A stretch of 36,604 bases of DNA from SIG710 sp045596925 (GCA_045596925.1 JAZODH010000016.1:1-36604); one strand, 5' to 3'. Shown: positions 1 to 9,103, numbered from the stretch's first letter. A program made the numbers and translations. The notes: generated from the letters alone by a model not told the origin.

Positions 1-53
1 AATCTGTTCGGTCGGGAGATAAATCTTGCCTTTTTTATGTTTTCGTATTTCAT
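1..53 (-). CDS. sfsA: SfsA family protein, 5' end only (partial)
   Basis: Seventeen codons plus two bases of a minus-strand gene are visible, beginning with ATG at 53-51 and running off the left edge. The peptide begins MKYENIKKARFISRPNR, which matches the characteristic start of SfsA (sugar fermentation stimulation protein, a DNA-binding/nuclease-like family, typically about 230 aa). An AGGAAAA Shine-Dalgarno lies just upstream on the minus strand. It is divergent from rubrerythrin, with 91 bp between the two start codons. The assignment rests on a short N-terminal match only. Confidence 0.72.
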   Translation of the reverse strand, partial: MKYENIKKARFISRPNR

Positions 54-144
54 TTGTTTTCCTTATTGATGAATAAATTTTCCTTTTTCGGGTGAAAATA
101 CCTTTGAAATAAAGGGGTAAACAGATCCCTTTCCGGAGGTAAAA

Positions 145-747
145 ATGGATTTTAAGACCAGCGAAACGAGACTTAATTTAATGCGTGCCTTTGCGGGTGA
201 GAGCCAGGCGCGAAACCGCTACACCTTTGCGGCACTCCAGGCAAAGGAGGAGAATCTGCACGTGGTGGAGGCGGTATTTACCTACACTGCAGGGCAGGAG
301 CTTCAGCACGCAAAGATATTTTACGATTATTTGTCCCAGGTGGCAGGGGAAAACTTGCAGATCGAGGGCGGATACCCTGTGGATATTGCAAAGACCACGG
401 CGGAGCTTCTGCGAATGGCGGTGCACAATGAGTACCAGGAGTACGAGGACGCATACCAAAGCTTTGCCAATACCGCCGAGAGTGAAGGATTCGTGCAGAT
501 AGCCGCGTCTTTTCGGAATATTGCTCAGATCGAAAAGACCCACGGCGACCGCTTTAAGATGCTTGCCACAATGCTTGAAACCGATCGCCTTTTTGTATCG
601 GACGTTGCGTGTGATTGGGTCTGCCTTAACTGCGGACACACGTTTACGGGCACTAAAGTGCCCGAGATGTGCCCCGTGTGTCAGCACAATAAGGGATACT
701 TTATCCGCATGGAGTTTGCACCTTACGCCAGGGGGCAGGATAAGTAA
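145..747 (+). CDS. rbr: Rubrerythrin
   Basis: This encodes a 200-aa cytosolic non-heme diiron protein that reduces hydrogen peroxide and protects anaerobes from oxidative stress. The N-terminal ferritin-like four-helix domain (about residues 5-145) carries the glutamates and histidines expected for the diiron site (GESQARNRY near residue 18, EKTHGDR near residue 132). The C-terminal rubredoxin domain has two CxxC pairs (CLNC and CPVC) for a single iron. The length is normal for the family. The start is fixed by GGAGG five bases before the ATG. The gene stands alone, followed by a strong terminator. No convincing promoter or PerR box was found in the 91-bp divergent region. Confidence 0.95.
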   Translation: MDFKTSETRLNLMRAFAGESQARNRYTFAALQAKEENLHVVEAVFTYTAGQELQHAKIFYDYLSQVAGENLQIEGGYPVDIAKTTAELLRMAVHNEYQEYEDAYQSFANTAESEGFVQIAASFRNIAQIEKTHGDRFKMLATMLETDRLFVSDVACDWVCLNCGHTFTGTKVPEMCPVCQHNKGYFIRMEFAPYARGQDK

Positions 748-752
748 AATAC

Positions 753-779
753 ACGGGGAGTCATCGACTCCCCGTTTTT
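753..779 (+). terminator. Intrinsic terminator of rubrerythrin
   Basis: A perfect 10-bp stem (753-762 with 766-775, ACGGGGAGTC/GACTCCCCGT) with a 3-nt loop is followed by a T run at 775-779. It sits five bases after the rubrerythrin stop. It may also stop convergent transcription from mutS2, although the T run on that side is weak. Confidence 0.9.
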
Positions 780-853
780 GTTAAATGAGCTTTTTGAAGC
801 GCTCGGGTCAATGTCAAGCATTTTAAGAGTTTTCATTTTTTGCTCATGTTTTG

Positions 854-3241
854 TTATTTCAGATCAACTACGGTAACGCCGAAGTCACCCTCGCCGTAAG
901 GCGCGGTCTTGTAAGCGCCCACTCGGCGGTCGCCTTTCAGATAGTTCCAAAGTGCTTTGCGCAGTGCACCCGTGCCCTTGCCGTGAATGAGACGGACGGA
1001 ATTTATACCCGCGATCAGTGCTTGATCCAGGTACTTGTCTACCACAAACCATGCTTCGTCGCCGTTCATTCCCCGCAGGTCGACTTCGGTCTTGAAGTCC
1101 CGAGATACTGCCATTTTGTAATCACGCAGGGACTGTTGCTTTTTCTGTTCGTCGGTTATGGTCACGGCATTTTCCACAAGTTGGAGATCCTTTACCTTCG
1201 CCCTTGTCTTCATCATGCCGACCTGCACTTCTACGTTTCCCTTGGCATCGGGATCGGCCAAAAGAATACCCTTTTTGCCGATCGAAACGATAAGCACCTC
1301 GTCGCTCTTTTTCAGCGGACGGGGAAGTACGTAATTTTCGTCTCGGCGATCCTCCACGGGATCATATTTGCCCTCGTTTGCGCGGAGATTCTCGCGTATG
1401 TTCCGTCTTGCCTGATCGAGATGCGAGCCGAGATTTTCGGAATCACGCTTTTTTTGAAGCTTTTGAATTTCTTCCAAAACGTAGTCAGCCGAAGCTTTTG
1501 CGGACTGTACCATTGAAAGAGCGCTTGCCTTTGCCCGTGCAAGCTCGTTTTCGGAATCCCGCAGACGGCGGTTCAGCGTCTTCTCGGCTTCAGCCTTGAA
1601 ACGCTCGTAATCGGCTCTCATCTGCTCGGTCTCAAGTCGGTTTTTCTCCATTTCAATTCGGCTTGCCTCAAGCTTTTCGATAACGTCCTCAAAGCGCTTG
1701 TTGTCGGAGGATACCTGCGCCTTTGCACGTTCGATTATCTGCTCGGAAAGACCCAGCTTTTTTGAGATGGCGAAAGCGTTTGACTTGCCGGGAGTGCCGA
1801 TGATCAGCTTGTAGGTTGGGCGCAGAGTTTCAATGTCAAATTCGCAGGAAGCGTTTGAAACTCCCTCTGTTTCGAGTGCATAAGCTTTTAGCTCGGAATA
1901 GTGGGTGGTTGCCGCGCAGGCCGCGCCCACGCGCCTCACTTCCTCGATGACAGCCACTGCCAATGCCGCGCCCTCAATGGGGTCTGTTCCGACACCAAGC
2001 TCATCGAAGAGCACAAGCGAATCGGGGGTGATCTGTTCCATTATAGAGACTATGTTCACCATGTGGGAGCTGAAAGTGGACAAAGACTGCTCGATGCTTT
2101 GCTCGTCACCGATATCGGCGAGAATTTTGTCGTAAATGCAAACGCAAGACGGTTCCTCGGCAGGAATATGAAGACCTGACTGTGCCATCATGGAAAAGAG
2201 TCCGAGGGTCTTCAAGGTTACGGTTTTACCGCCCGTGTTGGGGCCCGTGATGACCAGAGTGTCAAAGGAGTCGCCTATCTGCACGTCGATGGGGACGACA
2301 CGGCTTTTGTCAATAAGCGGATGCCTTGCGCGGCGGAGAACGTAGGAACGGTCTCCTGAGAGCTTGGGCTGGATGCCGTCCATTCGCTGTGACAGCTCAC
2401 CGCAGGCGAAAATAAACGCAAGCTCGGTGATGTTTTTGTAATTTAAACGCAGAGTAGCAGAGATTTTCGAAACCTCGACGGAAAGCTCGTATAGAATGCG
2501 CTCGATCTCGTGCTGCTCACGGGACTCAAGCTCGCGCAGCTCGTTGTTCAGATCGACTACCGCAATAGGCTCGATAAAGAGCGTCGCGCCCGAGGACGAG
2601 GTGTCGTGCAGAAGTCCCTTGACCTCGTTTTTCGCCTCTGCCTTTACGGGAACGACGTAGCGTCCGTTTCGCATGGTGACGATGTTTTCCTGCAGATATT
2701 TTGCGTATGAACCGCCCACGTATTTCTGGAGAGTGTCCTTAATTTTGCTGTTTGTGACGCGCATTTTGCGGCGAATGTCGGAGAGGGTCTGACTTGCCTC
2801 GTCAGCTATCAGATCCTCCGAAATTATCGTCCTTGAAATTCTGTCTTCAAGGGACTTGTTTGAGGACAGACGCTCGAAAATTTCGTCGATGCTGGTTTCA
2901 AAGGTGATGTTTGAGCGAATATAATCGAGCAGCATTCGCGCCGAGCGGAGCAGGGAAGAAACGTGCATAAGCTCTCTTGCCGAAAGCACCGCGCCCTTGT
3001 CGGCGCGCTCGGTGAGATCGTCCATTTCGTGGACGTCACCGAAAGGCGGCGTACCCTTTGCGTCCATTAAACGCCGTGCGTCGCTGGTGCGTCGCAGACG
3101 GCGGAGCACCGCGTCGGGGTTGTCGGTCGGCTCAAGGGACAGCGCTGCTTTTTTTGCGCCCTCAGTGAGAGCGCAGTCGGCCAGCATTTCACGTATTTTA
3201 TGAAATTCAAGAGTTGAGATTATTTTATCGGTTACTAACAT
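854..3241 (-). CDS. mutS2: Endonuclease MutS2 (ribosome collision/recombination ATPase)
   Basis: This 795-aa protein has the standard MutS2 build. An N-terminal core and clamp region are followed by the MutS-type ATPase with Walker A GPNTGGKT near residue 332 and the DELGVGTDP Walker B region. A coiled-coil lever (about residues 510-600, rich in E, K and R) precedes a KOW-like region and a C-terminal Smr nuclease domain (DLRG near 720, HGKGTG near 753). In Bacillus the family suppresses homologous recombination and splits collided ribosomes. It is the last gene of the minus-strand yqfC operon, 11 bp after recO, with an AAGGAAAA Shine-Dalgarno. The length and all motifs are intact. Confidence 0.95.
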   Translation of the reverse strand: MLVTDKIISTLEFHKIREMLADCALTEGAKKAALSLEPTDNPDAVLRRLRRTSDARRLMDAKGTPPFGDVHEMDDLTERADKGAVLSARELMHVSSLLRSARMLLDYIRSNITFETSIDEIFERLSSNKSLEDRISRTIISEDLIADEASQTLSDIRRKMRVTNSKIKDTLQKYVGGSYAKYLQENIVTMRNGRYVVPVKAEAKNEVKGLLHDTSSSGATLFIEPIAVVDLNNELRELESREQHEIERILYELSVEVSKISATLRLNYKNITELAFIFACGELSQRMDGIQPKLSGDRSYVLRRARHPLIDKSRVVPIDVQIGDSFDTLVITGPNTGGKTVTLKTLGLFSMMAQSGLHIPAEEPSCVCIYDKILADIGDEQSIEQSLSTFSSHMVNIVSIMEQITPDSLVLFDELGVGTDPIEGAALAVAVIEEVRRVGAACAATTHYSELKAYALETEGVSNASCEFDIETLRPTYKLIIGTPGKSNAFAISKKLGLSEQIIERAKAQVSSDNKRFEDVIEKLEASRIEMEKNRLETEQMRADYERFKAEAEKTLNRRLRDSENELARAKASALSMVQSAKASADYVLEEIQKLQKKRDSENLGSHLDQARRNIRENLRANEGKYDPVEDRRDENYVLPRPLKKSDEVLIVSIGKKGILLADPDAKGNVEVQVGMMKTRAKVKDLQLVENAVTITDEQKKQQSLRDYKMAVSRDFKTEVDLRGMNGDEAWFVVDKYLDQALIAGINSVRLIHGKGTGALRKALWNYLKGDRRVGAYKTAPYGEGDFGVTVVDLK

Positions 3242-3252
3242 ATTTTTTCCTT

Positions 3253-4038
3253 TTATAGCATTGAAAGGTAGAAATCAAGTGTGTCAAAGCCCCGTTCCAG
3301 GTGGTGGAGCAGATATTCCTGGGCGACCTTTTCAAATATGCGAAGCTCCTCATCATCCTTTAATTCAAAGGACAGGGCGCGGGCAGGGGGCGCGCTCACG
3401 GCAAATCTTATGGCCGCCAGGGTGCTGGGGGTCAAATTTTTCATTATTATCCTCTGCTCGGGGTTGTACCTGTCGGGCTTGTTTATCTCGGGGTGGGATT
3501 TCAGACAGGAACGGCAATAAATGCGTCCGTTCATGATGTCAAAGATCGGCTCACGAGGATTTTGCTCTCCGCAGATAAAGCACCCGGTAAGGTCGGGCGC
3601 AAAGCCGGAAAAAGCCGCCGCCCGAAGCTCAAACGCCGCTTTGATAAGGGACAGAGGCTTGTCCGAGCTTACCATTGCGTGAAATGAGTTGAGGGTGAGT
3701 CGGAGCACGTCGGGCGCGGGCACGTCCTCACCCGTTACGTCGCAGGCGACGTCGCACATATAGCTTGCCAAGGACATTTTCAGAATGTCGGTGGTCAGCC
3801 CGAAAAAGGGGGCCGTTACCGATGCCTCGCGCAGATAGTGAAAATCACCTTTTTTGTATAGGGTGTAGTTTCCGTAGGCAAAAACAGAGGTGGCTCCACC
3901 CCATTTTGTGCGCACGGACTTTGCCCCCTTGACGGAAATGCTAAGCTTTCCGCGGTCGGGGGTGAGAAGGGTTATTATTTTGTCGTTTTCGCCGTAGTCC
4001 ACCGATCGAATGACCAGTCCGTCACAGGAAAAAATCAT
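3253..4038 (-). CDS. recO: DNA repair protein RecO
   Basis: RecO works with RecF and RecR to load RecA on single-stranded DNA and to anneal strands. The protein is 261 aa, with an N-terminal OB fold (about residues 1-80) and a helical C-terminal region. A zinc finger is formed by C153/C156 (CFIC) and C175/C178 (CRSC). The start was set at ATG 4038, because GGAGGG lies five bases upstream. A longer TTG-initiated reading (from 4050) would bury that Shine-Dalgarno inside the gene. It lies between era and mutS2, the conserved Firmicutes order. Confidence 0.93.
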   Translation of the reverse strand: MIFSCDGLVIRSVDYGENDKIITLLTPDRGKLSISVKGAKSVRTKWGGATSVFAYGNYTLYKKGDFHYLREASVTAPFFGLTTDILKMSLASYMCDVACDVTGEDVPAPDVLRLTLNSFHAMVSSDKPLSLIKAAFELRAAAFSGFAPDLTGCFICGEQNPREPIFDIMNGRIYCRSCLKSHPEINKPDRYNPEQRIIMKNLTPSTLAAIRFAVSAPPARALSFELKDDEELRIFEKVAQEYLLHHLERGFDTLDFYLSML

Positions 4039-4062
4039 AACGCCCTCCAAAAAGTAAAAATA

Positions 4063-4959
4063 TCAGTCAAATTCCTCCGTGCGATAGCCGAAATTGCCAA
4101 CCGCCGCGGCGCTCTCGCGCCAATTTTCTTTGACCTTTACCCAAAGGTTCAGATAGACCTTTGTACCAAAGATCTTTTCAAGGTCCTGGCGGGCGTAAGT
4201 GCCGATAAGCTTCAGCGCGGCACCGTTTTTGCCCACGATTATGCCCTTGTGCGAGGTCTTTTCGCAGAAAATTTCGGCACGAATACGCAAAAGTGTGCCC
4301 TCGTCTTTGAATTCCTCTATGACCACAGCCGTGCCGTGGGGGATCTCCTTGTTTAAGGTCTTGAGTATCTTTTCTCTGATGATCTCGGACGCCAGACGTC
4401 GCTCGGGCTGGTCGGTTGCAATGTCCTCGGGAAAGAAGAAGTTTTCAACGTCCGAAAGGAATTTTTCACATTCCTTTAGCACAATGTCCGTACCCTTATC
4501 CTTTTTTGCCGCCATGGGAACAAACGCGTCAAAGTCGTGTAACGCCGAATAGGTCTTGATAGTTTCCGCAACACCTACCGCATCTGTCAGATCAACCTTG
4601 TTGATCGCCAGAATCGCAGGCACGCCCGATTTTTTCAGATATTCGATCACGTTGTTTTCGACTGTTGTCACGGGCTTTGCCGCCTCCACCACAAGCACCA
4701 CCGCGTCCGCGTCGTGCATACTTGAATTTGCGGCAGTCACCATGTAGTCGCCCAGCTTGTTTTTTGGCGCGTGCATACCGGGCGTGTCCATAAATACGAA
4801 CTGCGTGTCACCCTGCGTATGTATTCCCAAAATGCGGTTTCGCGTGGTCTGAGGCTTGCTTGAAACTATGGTTATCTTCTCCCCTAAGATCGAGTTGAGA
4901 AGTGTCGATTTTCCTACGTTGGGTCGTCCTACTATTGCAATAAATCCTGTTTTTTTCAT
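4063..4959 (-). CDS. era: GTPase Era, 16S rRNA-binding ribosome assembly factor
   Basis: This 298-aa protein has an N-terminal GTPase domain with G1 GRPNVGKST (residues 11-19), G3 DTPG (near 58) and G4 NKVD (near 121). The C-terminal KH domain contains GKNGAALK (near 243) and binds the 3' end of 16S rRNA during 30S maturation. All GTPase motifs are intact. The gene lies 15 bp after ybeY and 24 bp before recO. The pairing with ybeY fits their shared role in 16S rRNA 3'-end processing. Confidence 0.97.
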   Translation of the reverse strand: MKKTGFIAIVGRPNVGKSTLLNSILGEKITIVSSKPQTTRNRILGIHTQGDTQFVFMDTPGMHAPKNKLGDYMVTAANSSMHDADAVVLVVEAAKPVTTVENNVIEYLKKSGVPAILAINKVDLTDAVGVAETIKTYSALHDFDAFVPMAAKKDKGTDIVLKECEKFLSDVENFFFPEDIATDQPERRLASEIIREKILKTLNKEIPHGTAVVIEEFKDEGTLLRIRAEIFCEKTSHKGIIVGKNGAALKLIGTYARQDLEKIFGTKVYLNLWVKVKENWRESAAAVGNFGYRTEEFD

Positions 4960-4974
4960 CTGTATTTTCCTTTT

Positions 4975-5448
4975 TTATTTTACCGAAAGCCCCAGAGCTT
5001 TCATGATCTGATTTTGCTTTTGGCGCATAACGCGCTCATCCTCCTCGCCCGTCTCGTGGTCGTAGCCGAGGAGATGTAGTGTAGAGTGGGCGGTAAGGAA
5101 AGCCACCTCGCGCTCAAATGAGTGACCGAACTCTGTTGCCTGCTCCTGCGCTCTTTCGAGCGAGAGGACGATGTCGCCCAAGGGTACGCTGAAAAGCTTA
5201 TCATCGGGCAGGTCGTCGTCCCCAAGCAAGGGGAAGGACAGAACGTCTGTTGGACGGTCGATATTTCTGAATTTGCGGTTTATCTGGTGTATTCCCTCGT
5301 TGTCAACAAATGTGACAGAAACCTGCGCGTTCCGCTCAAAGCCTTCAAGCGCCAGGGTCTCGACGATAGCCGAGCGGATAAGGATTTTGGTCGCATAAGT
5401 GACCTTTATCTTCTCCTGCTCGTTTGAAAAAAATATTCTCAGTGACAT
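4975..5448 (-). CDS. ybeY: Endoribonuclease YbeY
   Basis: This 157-aa zinc-dependent endoribonuclease acts in 16S rRNA 3' maturation and ribosome quality control. The zinc site HSTLHLLGYDH (H121, H125, H131) is complete. The start was placed at ATG 5448, preceded by AGGAAAGGA. A TTG seven codons upstream would absorb that site. The gene begins 17 bp after the phoH stop and is followed by era. Confidence 0.94.
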   Translation of the reverse strand: MSLRIFFSNEQEKIKVTYATKILIRSAIVETLALEGFERNAQVSVTFVDNEGIHQINRKFRNIDRPTDVLSFPLLGDDDLPDDKLFSVPLGDIVLSLERAQEQATEFGHSFEREVAFLTAHSTLHLLGYDHETGEEDERVMRQKQNQIMKALGLSVK

Positions 5449-5465
5449 TTTTGACTGTCCTTTCC

Positions 5466-6479
5466 TCAAGTGCGGCGTCGGAAGGTCTTTTGTGCGGACT
5501 CTTCCTTTTTTGCTTCAAGGGTGCGCTCGTATTTGTCGTATGCCTGAATTATCTTCTGCACAAGACGGTGGCGCACCACGTCGCGGTCGGTGAAGTGGTG
5601 GATCGCGATATCATCTATGCCGTCAAGTATCTTTGTGGCGATGGCAAGACCGCTCTTTTTGCCAAAGGGCAGGTCGGTCTGAGTCAGGTCTCCCGTAACT
5701 ACCGCCTTTGAGTTGAAGCCCAGACGAGTCAAAAACATCTTCATCTGCTCGGGCGTGGCGTTCTGTGCCTCGTCCAATATGATAAAGGAATCGTCAAGCG
5801 TGCGGCCTCTCATGTAAGCAAGAGGCGCGACCTCTATAATGTTCTTTTCAAGCTGTCTCTGATAATTTTCGGGGCCCATCATCTCAAAGAGCGCGTCGTA
5901 AAGCGGGCGCAGATAGGGGTCTATCTTGCTCTGCAGATCACCGGGCAGAAATCCCAAACGCTCGCCTGCCTCGACTGCCGGACGGGTGAGGATTATCTTT
6001 GCGACTTTCTTTTCGCGCAAAGCCTTGACAGCCATAGCAACGGCAAGGAATGTTTTTCCTGTTCCCGCAGGTCCTACGCCGAGGACTATGGTGTTCTTTT
6101 CGATCGCATTTACATACTGCTTCTGTCCCGCCGTTTTTGCCTTGATCGGCTTTCCACGGCTGGTGATGCAGATGCAGTCCTCGCCGGGGGTGACAAGCAA
6201 GTCTTCTTTGCCGTCCTCGATCATGTCAAGCACATAGTTTACCTGGCTGTCGCTGACGTCGTCCGAGCGGAGCGCCACCTGCTCAAGATAGCTGATGGTC
6301 TTTGCCGCCTGCTCGATCTTCTCTTCTGAGCCGTCGATGATGACCGAGTCGCCGTCGTTGCCCGAGCGTGAGGAGATCTCAACCGAGAGCCTCTGCTCAA
6401 TAAGACGGATATTGACGTCGTAGCTGCCGAATATTTTCGAGATTATTCCCGGGCGGGAAAAGTTTATTTTTTTCTGCAT
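5466..6479 (-). CDS. phoH: PhoH-like ATPase (PhoH/YbeZ family)
   Basis: This is a 337-aa cytosolic P-loop ATPase. An N-terminal KH-like region (about residues 1-75) precedes the PhoH domain with Walker A GPAGTGKT near residue 136 and the DEAQNATPEQ Walker B stretch. It is usually encoded beside YbeY and is thought to assist it in RNA processing as a helicase-like ATPase. The start ATG at 6479 follows GGAGG with seven bases between. An upstream in-frame ATG at 6521 lies inside yqfD and has no ribosome-binding site. Confidence 0.93.
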   Translation of the reverse strand: MQKKINFSRPGIISKIFGSYDVNIRLIEQRLSVEISSRSGNDGDSVIIDGSEEKIEQAAKTISYLEQVALRSDDVSDSQVNYVLDMIEDGKEDLLVTPGEDCICITSRGKPIKAKTAGQKQYVNAIEKNTIVLGVGPAGTGKTFLAVAMAVKALREKKVAKIILTRPAVEAGERLGFLPGDLQSKIDPYLRPLYDALFEMMGPENYQRQLEKNIIEVAPLAYMRGRTLDDSFIILDEAQNATPEQMKMFLTRLGFNSKAVVTGDLTQTDLPFGKKSGLAIATKILDGIDDIAIHHFTDRDVVRHRLVQKIIQAYDKYERTLEAKKEESAQKTFRRRT

Positions 6480-6492
6480 AAATGTTCCTCCT

Positions 6493-7659
6493 TTATTGAC
6501 TGATTTTTTGAGGAATGGCAATATTTTCCGAGCAGACCGCCGTGCAAATCAGGCGCACGCTCTCCTCGGTCATCTCGCACTTGATGTTCTTTGACATAAG
6601 GTCGCAGTCGTAAAGCTCCGATGCCATATTGCGGTAAAGCTGTGCAAATGCCATGTCGGAGGCTTCCTTTTGAGTGCGGGTTTTCGTCACTGTTTCGTAT
6701 TCGGTGATAAGCTCCGTCACCACGCCAAAGGGCAGGGGCGGGAGAGATGGCGGAGAGAGATTCTCTTCCATGTATATTTTAACACACTTTGATGTGTTTT
6801 TTCTACTGTTTTTTGAAAAAAATATGTTTTTTGAGAAAAATTTTATGTGTTTTTGTCCGTTTTCGACCCTAATGGGCACTTGCGTCTCGTATTTGATGGG
6901 GACTTCCACCGAAAATTCCCGTGATGTTATGGCGAAAATCTCGCCCGATGCCTGTACCAGAGTGTAATTTCCCAGCTTTCCGCCGCGTACTCCGCTGACC
7001 AGGATCTCACCCTTTTTCACTGACTGCCCAACCTCAACGCATACCGTTCCGCAGCTCGATTCTATCCGTTCGACTGTCCCGTCCTTTGACGCCACCAAAT
7101 TGCAGGGAGAATTGTCCTTTTGGGCAAAATGAGCCTCCTCACGAATCTGCACGTATGCCACCGTGCCCGACATATTGATAGACAGCCAGGATATTTTGTC
7201 CGATTTGGCAAGGAGCGAGTTTGAGACTCGGTCAACGTCGGTTTTGACCGAGCTTCCAAGGTCAAAACCTGCCGCCGCCAGCTCACGCTTTACAGTAGCG
7301 GTGTCAAGCGTTGAGTTTCCGCTTATCCGAATGTCCCAGACCATGCTTCCTGACAGAAAAATGATGCCCAGAGCCAAAGCGAGGCCGATAAAGATCCCGG
7401 GGCGTTTTCGGTAGGAAAAAAGAAAAAACGGCAGACCGAAGCACCGCTCCGCAAACGGTATATCTGCCGCCGCGAGCCTTCGTGCCAGCTTCCGTGCCGC
7501 ACCGTACGAGGTCTCGACGGTCATATCCTCGCTGCCGAGCGCAGTTTTGCTTACGGGAAGCTTCATTTCAAGGCAAAGGCTGAGCAATTTTGGGGCGTTT
7601 TCCTGGGATACCGTAAGTTTAGCTCCGCCCAAAAGAGCGTTTTTGATTCTTACAAGCAA
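6493..7659 (-). CDS. yqfD: Sporulation protein YqfD
   Basis: This 388-aa protein belongs to the YqfD family, which in Bacillus is made in the mother cell and needed for efficient sporulation. One membrane segment is visible at residues 88-108, between a soluble N-terminal region and a large extracytoplasmic or forespore-facing C-terminal region. Translation starts at TTG 7659, with AGGAGGGG about ten bases upstream. The first codons overlap the end of yqfC by 10 bp, so the two are probably translationally coupled. An AT-rich, lysine/phenylalanine/asparagine-rich stretch around residues 265-295 is unlike the rest of the protein and is probably a variable linker. Confidence 0.9.
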   Translation of the reverse strand: MLVRIKNALLGGAKLTVSQENAPKLLSLCLEMKLPVSKTALGSEDMTVETSYGAARKLARRLAAADIPFAERCFGLPFFLFSYRKRPGIFIGLALALGIIFLSGSMVWDIRISGNSTLDTATVKRELAAAGFDLGSSVKTDVDRVSNSLLAKSDKISWLSINMSGTVAYVQIREEAHFAQKDNSPCNLVASKDGTVERIESSCGTVCVEVGQSVKKGEILVSGVRGGKLGNYTLVQASGEIFAITSREFSVEVPIKYETQVPIRVENGQKHIKFFSKNIFFSKNSRKNTSKCVKIYMEENLSPPSLPPLPFGVVTELITEYETVTKTRTQKEASDMAFAQLYRNMASELYDCDLMSKNIKCEMTEESVRLICTAVCSENIAIPQKISQ

Positions 7660-7955
7660 ACCGCGCCCCTCCTTCGAAATTCGATTCTGTCAACCAGACC
7701 GCAAAGCTCGGCGCTCTTGTCGCCAAAGCCTGTAAATTCAAGCTTTTTACCGATTATGATCGTGTCAAAATCCTTGCCCTCAAGCTCTATTCTGTCATGG
7801 GAATAAAGCAGTATCCGCCTGCACCCACACACCGAAACCGAGCCTCGCCCACGTATTTCAATGAGATTTCCGTTTGCCATGTCGCAAGGGAAGTCCATGC
7901 GTCGACAAAGCATTTCGCCCAAGGTCTGTCTGTCCTCTTTTTCTCTTTTTTTCAT
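7650..7955 (-). CDS. yqfC: Sporulation protein YqfC
   Basis: A small (101-aa) protein of the YqfC/YabP-like family, paired with yqfD in spore formers. The start was set at ATG 7955 (MKKREKEDRQ...), preceded by GGAGGG. Longer readings upstream cross the divergent ylbJ start and have no Shine-Dalgarno. It is the first gene of the seven-gene minus-strand operon. Only 86 bp separate it from the divergent ylbJ start. In Bacillus both genes belong to the sigma-E regulon. A sigma-E-like -10 (CATATTCA on the minus strand, 7983-7976) is present, but no convincing -35 was found. Confidence 0.87.
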   Translation of the reverse strand: MKKREKEDRQTLGEMLCRRMDFPCDMANGNLIEIRGRGSVSVCGCRRILLYSHDRIELEGKDFDTIIIGKKLEFTGFGDKSAELCGLVDRIEFRRRGAVCL

Positions 7956-8041
7956 GCGCCCTCCGTCGTCTTTTTTGAATATGTTCTTTGACGTTTCCAT
8001 AAAATGGCTGTAAATAAATATATGCGGCATGAGGTTTTGGC

Positions 8042-9103
8042 ATGAAAAAAACAAACGCGGGCGAGGCTGTTTTGCTCTCCCTTTCGGTGGTCTTGATATA
8101 TGCAATATTAAAAAAGCCCGACATCGCTATCGGATATATGCGAAGTGGTTTGACGCTGTGCGCGCAGAGGGTGATACCCTCGCTTTTTCCCTTTGCGGTG
8201 CTGTCATCGCTTTTTGTTGACATGGGCGGAGCAGATCTGCTGGGCCGTTTTGCGGGAGGCTTTGTCTCAAAGCTTTTCGGGATAAGCCGTTCTTCTGCAT
8301 TCGTGCCCGTGGCGGGAATGCTCTGCGGTTTTCCCGTGGGGGCTATGGCGGCAGTAAAACTTTACCGCCGAGGGGAGATATGTGAAAAAGAGCTTCAGAG
8401 ACTGCTTATAATTTCGGGTATTCCCGGCTCGGCTTTTCTCATCAGCGCGGTGGGGATTTCTATGTGGTCAAGCCACGCATTTGGAGTGGCGCTTTACTTT
8501 ATTCAGATAATTACCTCTGTTTTGATCGGCGTGGCGTTAAATTTCATTTCTCCCTTGAAATTGACCGAAAGACCCAAAGGGGTCACGGAATCGGGCAAAA
8601 ATTCTGTGGCGCTGTTTTGCGACAGCGTGGGAGATTGCGCTCTTTCAATGCTAAAGATATGTGGGTTCGTTCTGTTTTTTTGCTCGTCGGTGGGGACGCT
8701 GTGCGCCGTGCTTGAGGACCTTGGCGTGTCGCCGATCTTAAAAATTCCCGTAATGGGATTTTTCGAGATGACGGGCGCTGTTGCCCTTGCTCCTCAGCTC
8801 GGCACGGCAGGCGCGGTGCTGACGGCGCTTTTTGTGGGCTGGGCCGGTCTTTCGGTGCATTTCCAGATACTGTCGGTCTGCCGAGGGATACCCGTCTCCG
8901 TCCACTCATATTTTTGCGCCAAAGCAATACAAGGAGTGCTTTCGGCACTCCTTGCATATCTCTATATTCACTTTTTCGGACTTGAATTTTCTTCGCCGTC
9001 CGCCCCTGCTTTTTTTGAGCTTCCCACCGAGGTCGGCACGTTTATATCGGGGCTGTTTACCCTGTCGCTTTTACTGCCATTCCTGCGGAAGAAATTCCTT
9101 TGA
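8042..9103 (+). CDS. ylbJ: Sporulation integral membrane protein YlbJ
   Basis: A 353-aa polytopic membrane protein of the YlbJ family (nucleoside-recognition/GATE-like fold), which in Bacillus is needed for spore cortex formation. About eight hydrophobic segments can be seen, including the regions at residues 48-70, 90-110, 200-230 and 325-350. The conserved stretches CGFPVGA and ISGIPGSAFL fit the family. The start ATG follows GAGG. Its 3' end overlaps the convergent capA-like gene by 33 bp, with no terminator between them. Confidence 0.88.
   Translation: MKKTNAGEAVLLSLSVVLIYAILKKPDIAIGYMRSGLTLCAQRVIPSLFPFAVLSSLFVDMGGADLLGRFAGGFVSKLFGISRSSAFVPVAGMLCGFPVGAMAAVKLYRRGEICEKELQRLLIISGIPGSAFLISAVGISMWSSHAFGVALYFIQIITSVLIGVALNFISPLKLTERPKGVTESGKNSVALFCDSVGDCALSMLKICGFVLFFCSSVGTLCAVLEDLGVSPILKIPVMGFFEMTGAVALAPQLGTAGAVLTALFVGWAGLSVHFQILSVCRGIPVSVHSYFCAKAIQGVLSALLAYLYIHFFGLEFSSPSAPAFFELPTEVGTFISGLFTLSLLLPFLRKKFL

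Noticed and set aside
54..144. Promoter or PerR box between sfsA and rubrerythrin
   Set aside because: A TTGATG at 66-71 has no matching -10 at 16-18 bp, and no TTATAAT-type inverted repeat is present. Nothing could be assigned with confidence.
851..1516. A 221-codon plus-strand open frame opposite the mutS2 3' end
   Set aside because: It lies wholly antisense to the conserved Smr and coiled-coil part of mutS2, has no ribosome-binding site, and its translation has no recognisable domain. It is a codon-bias shadow.
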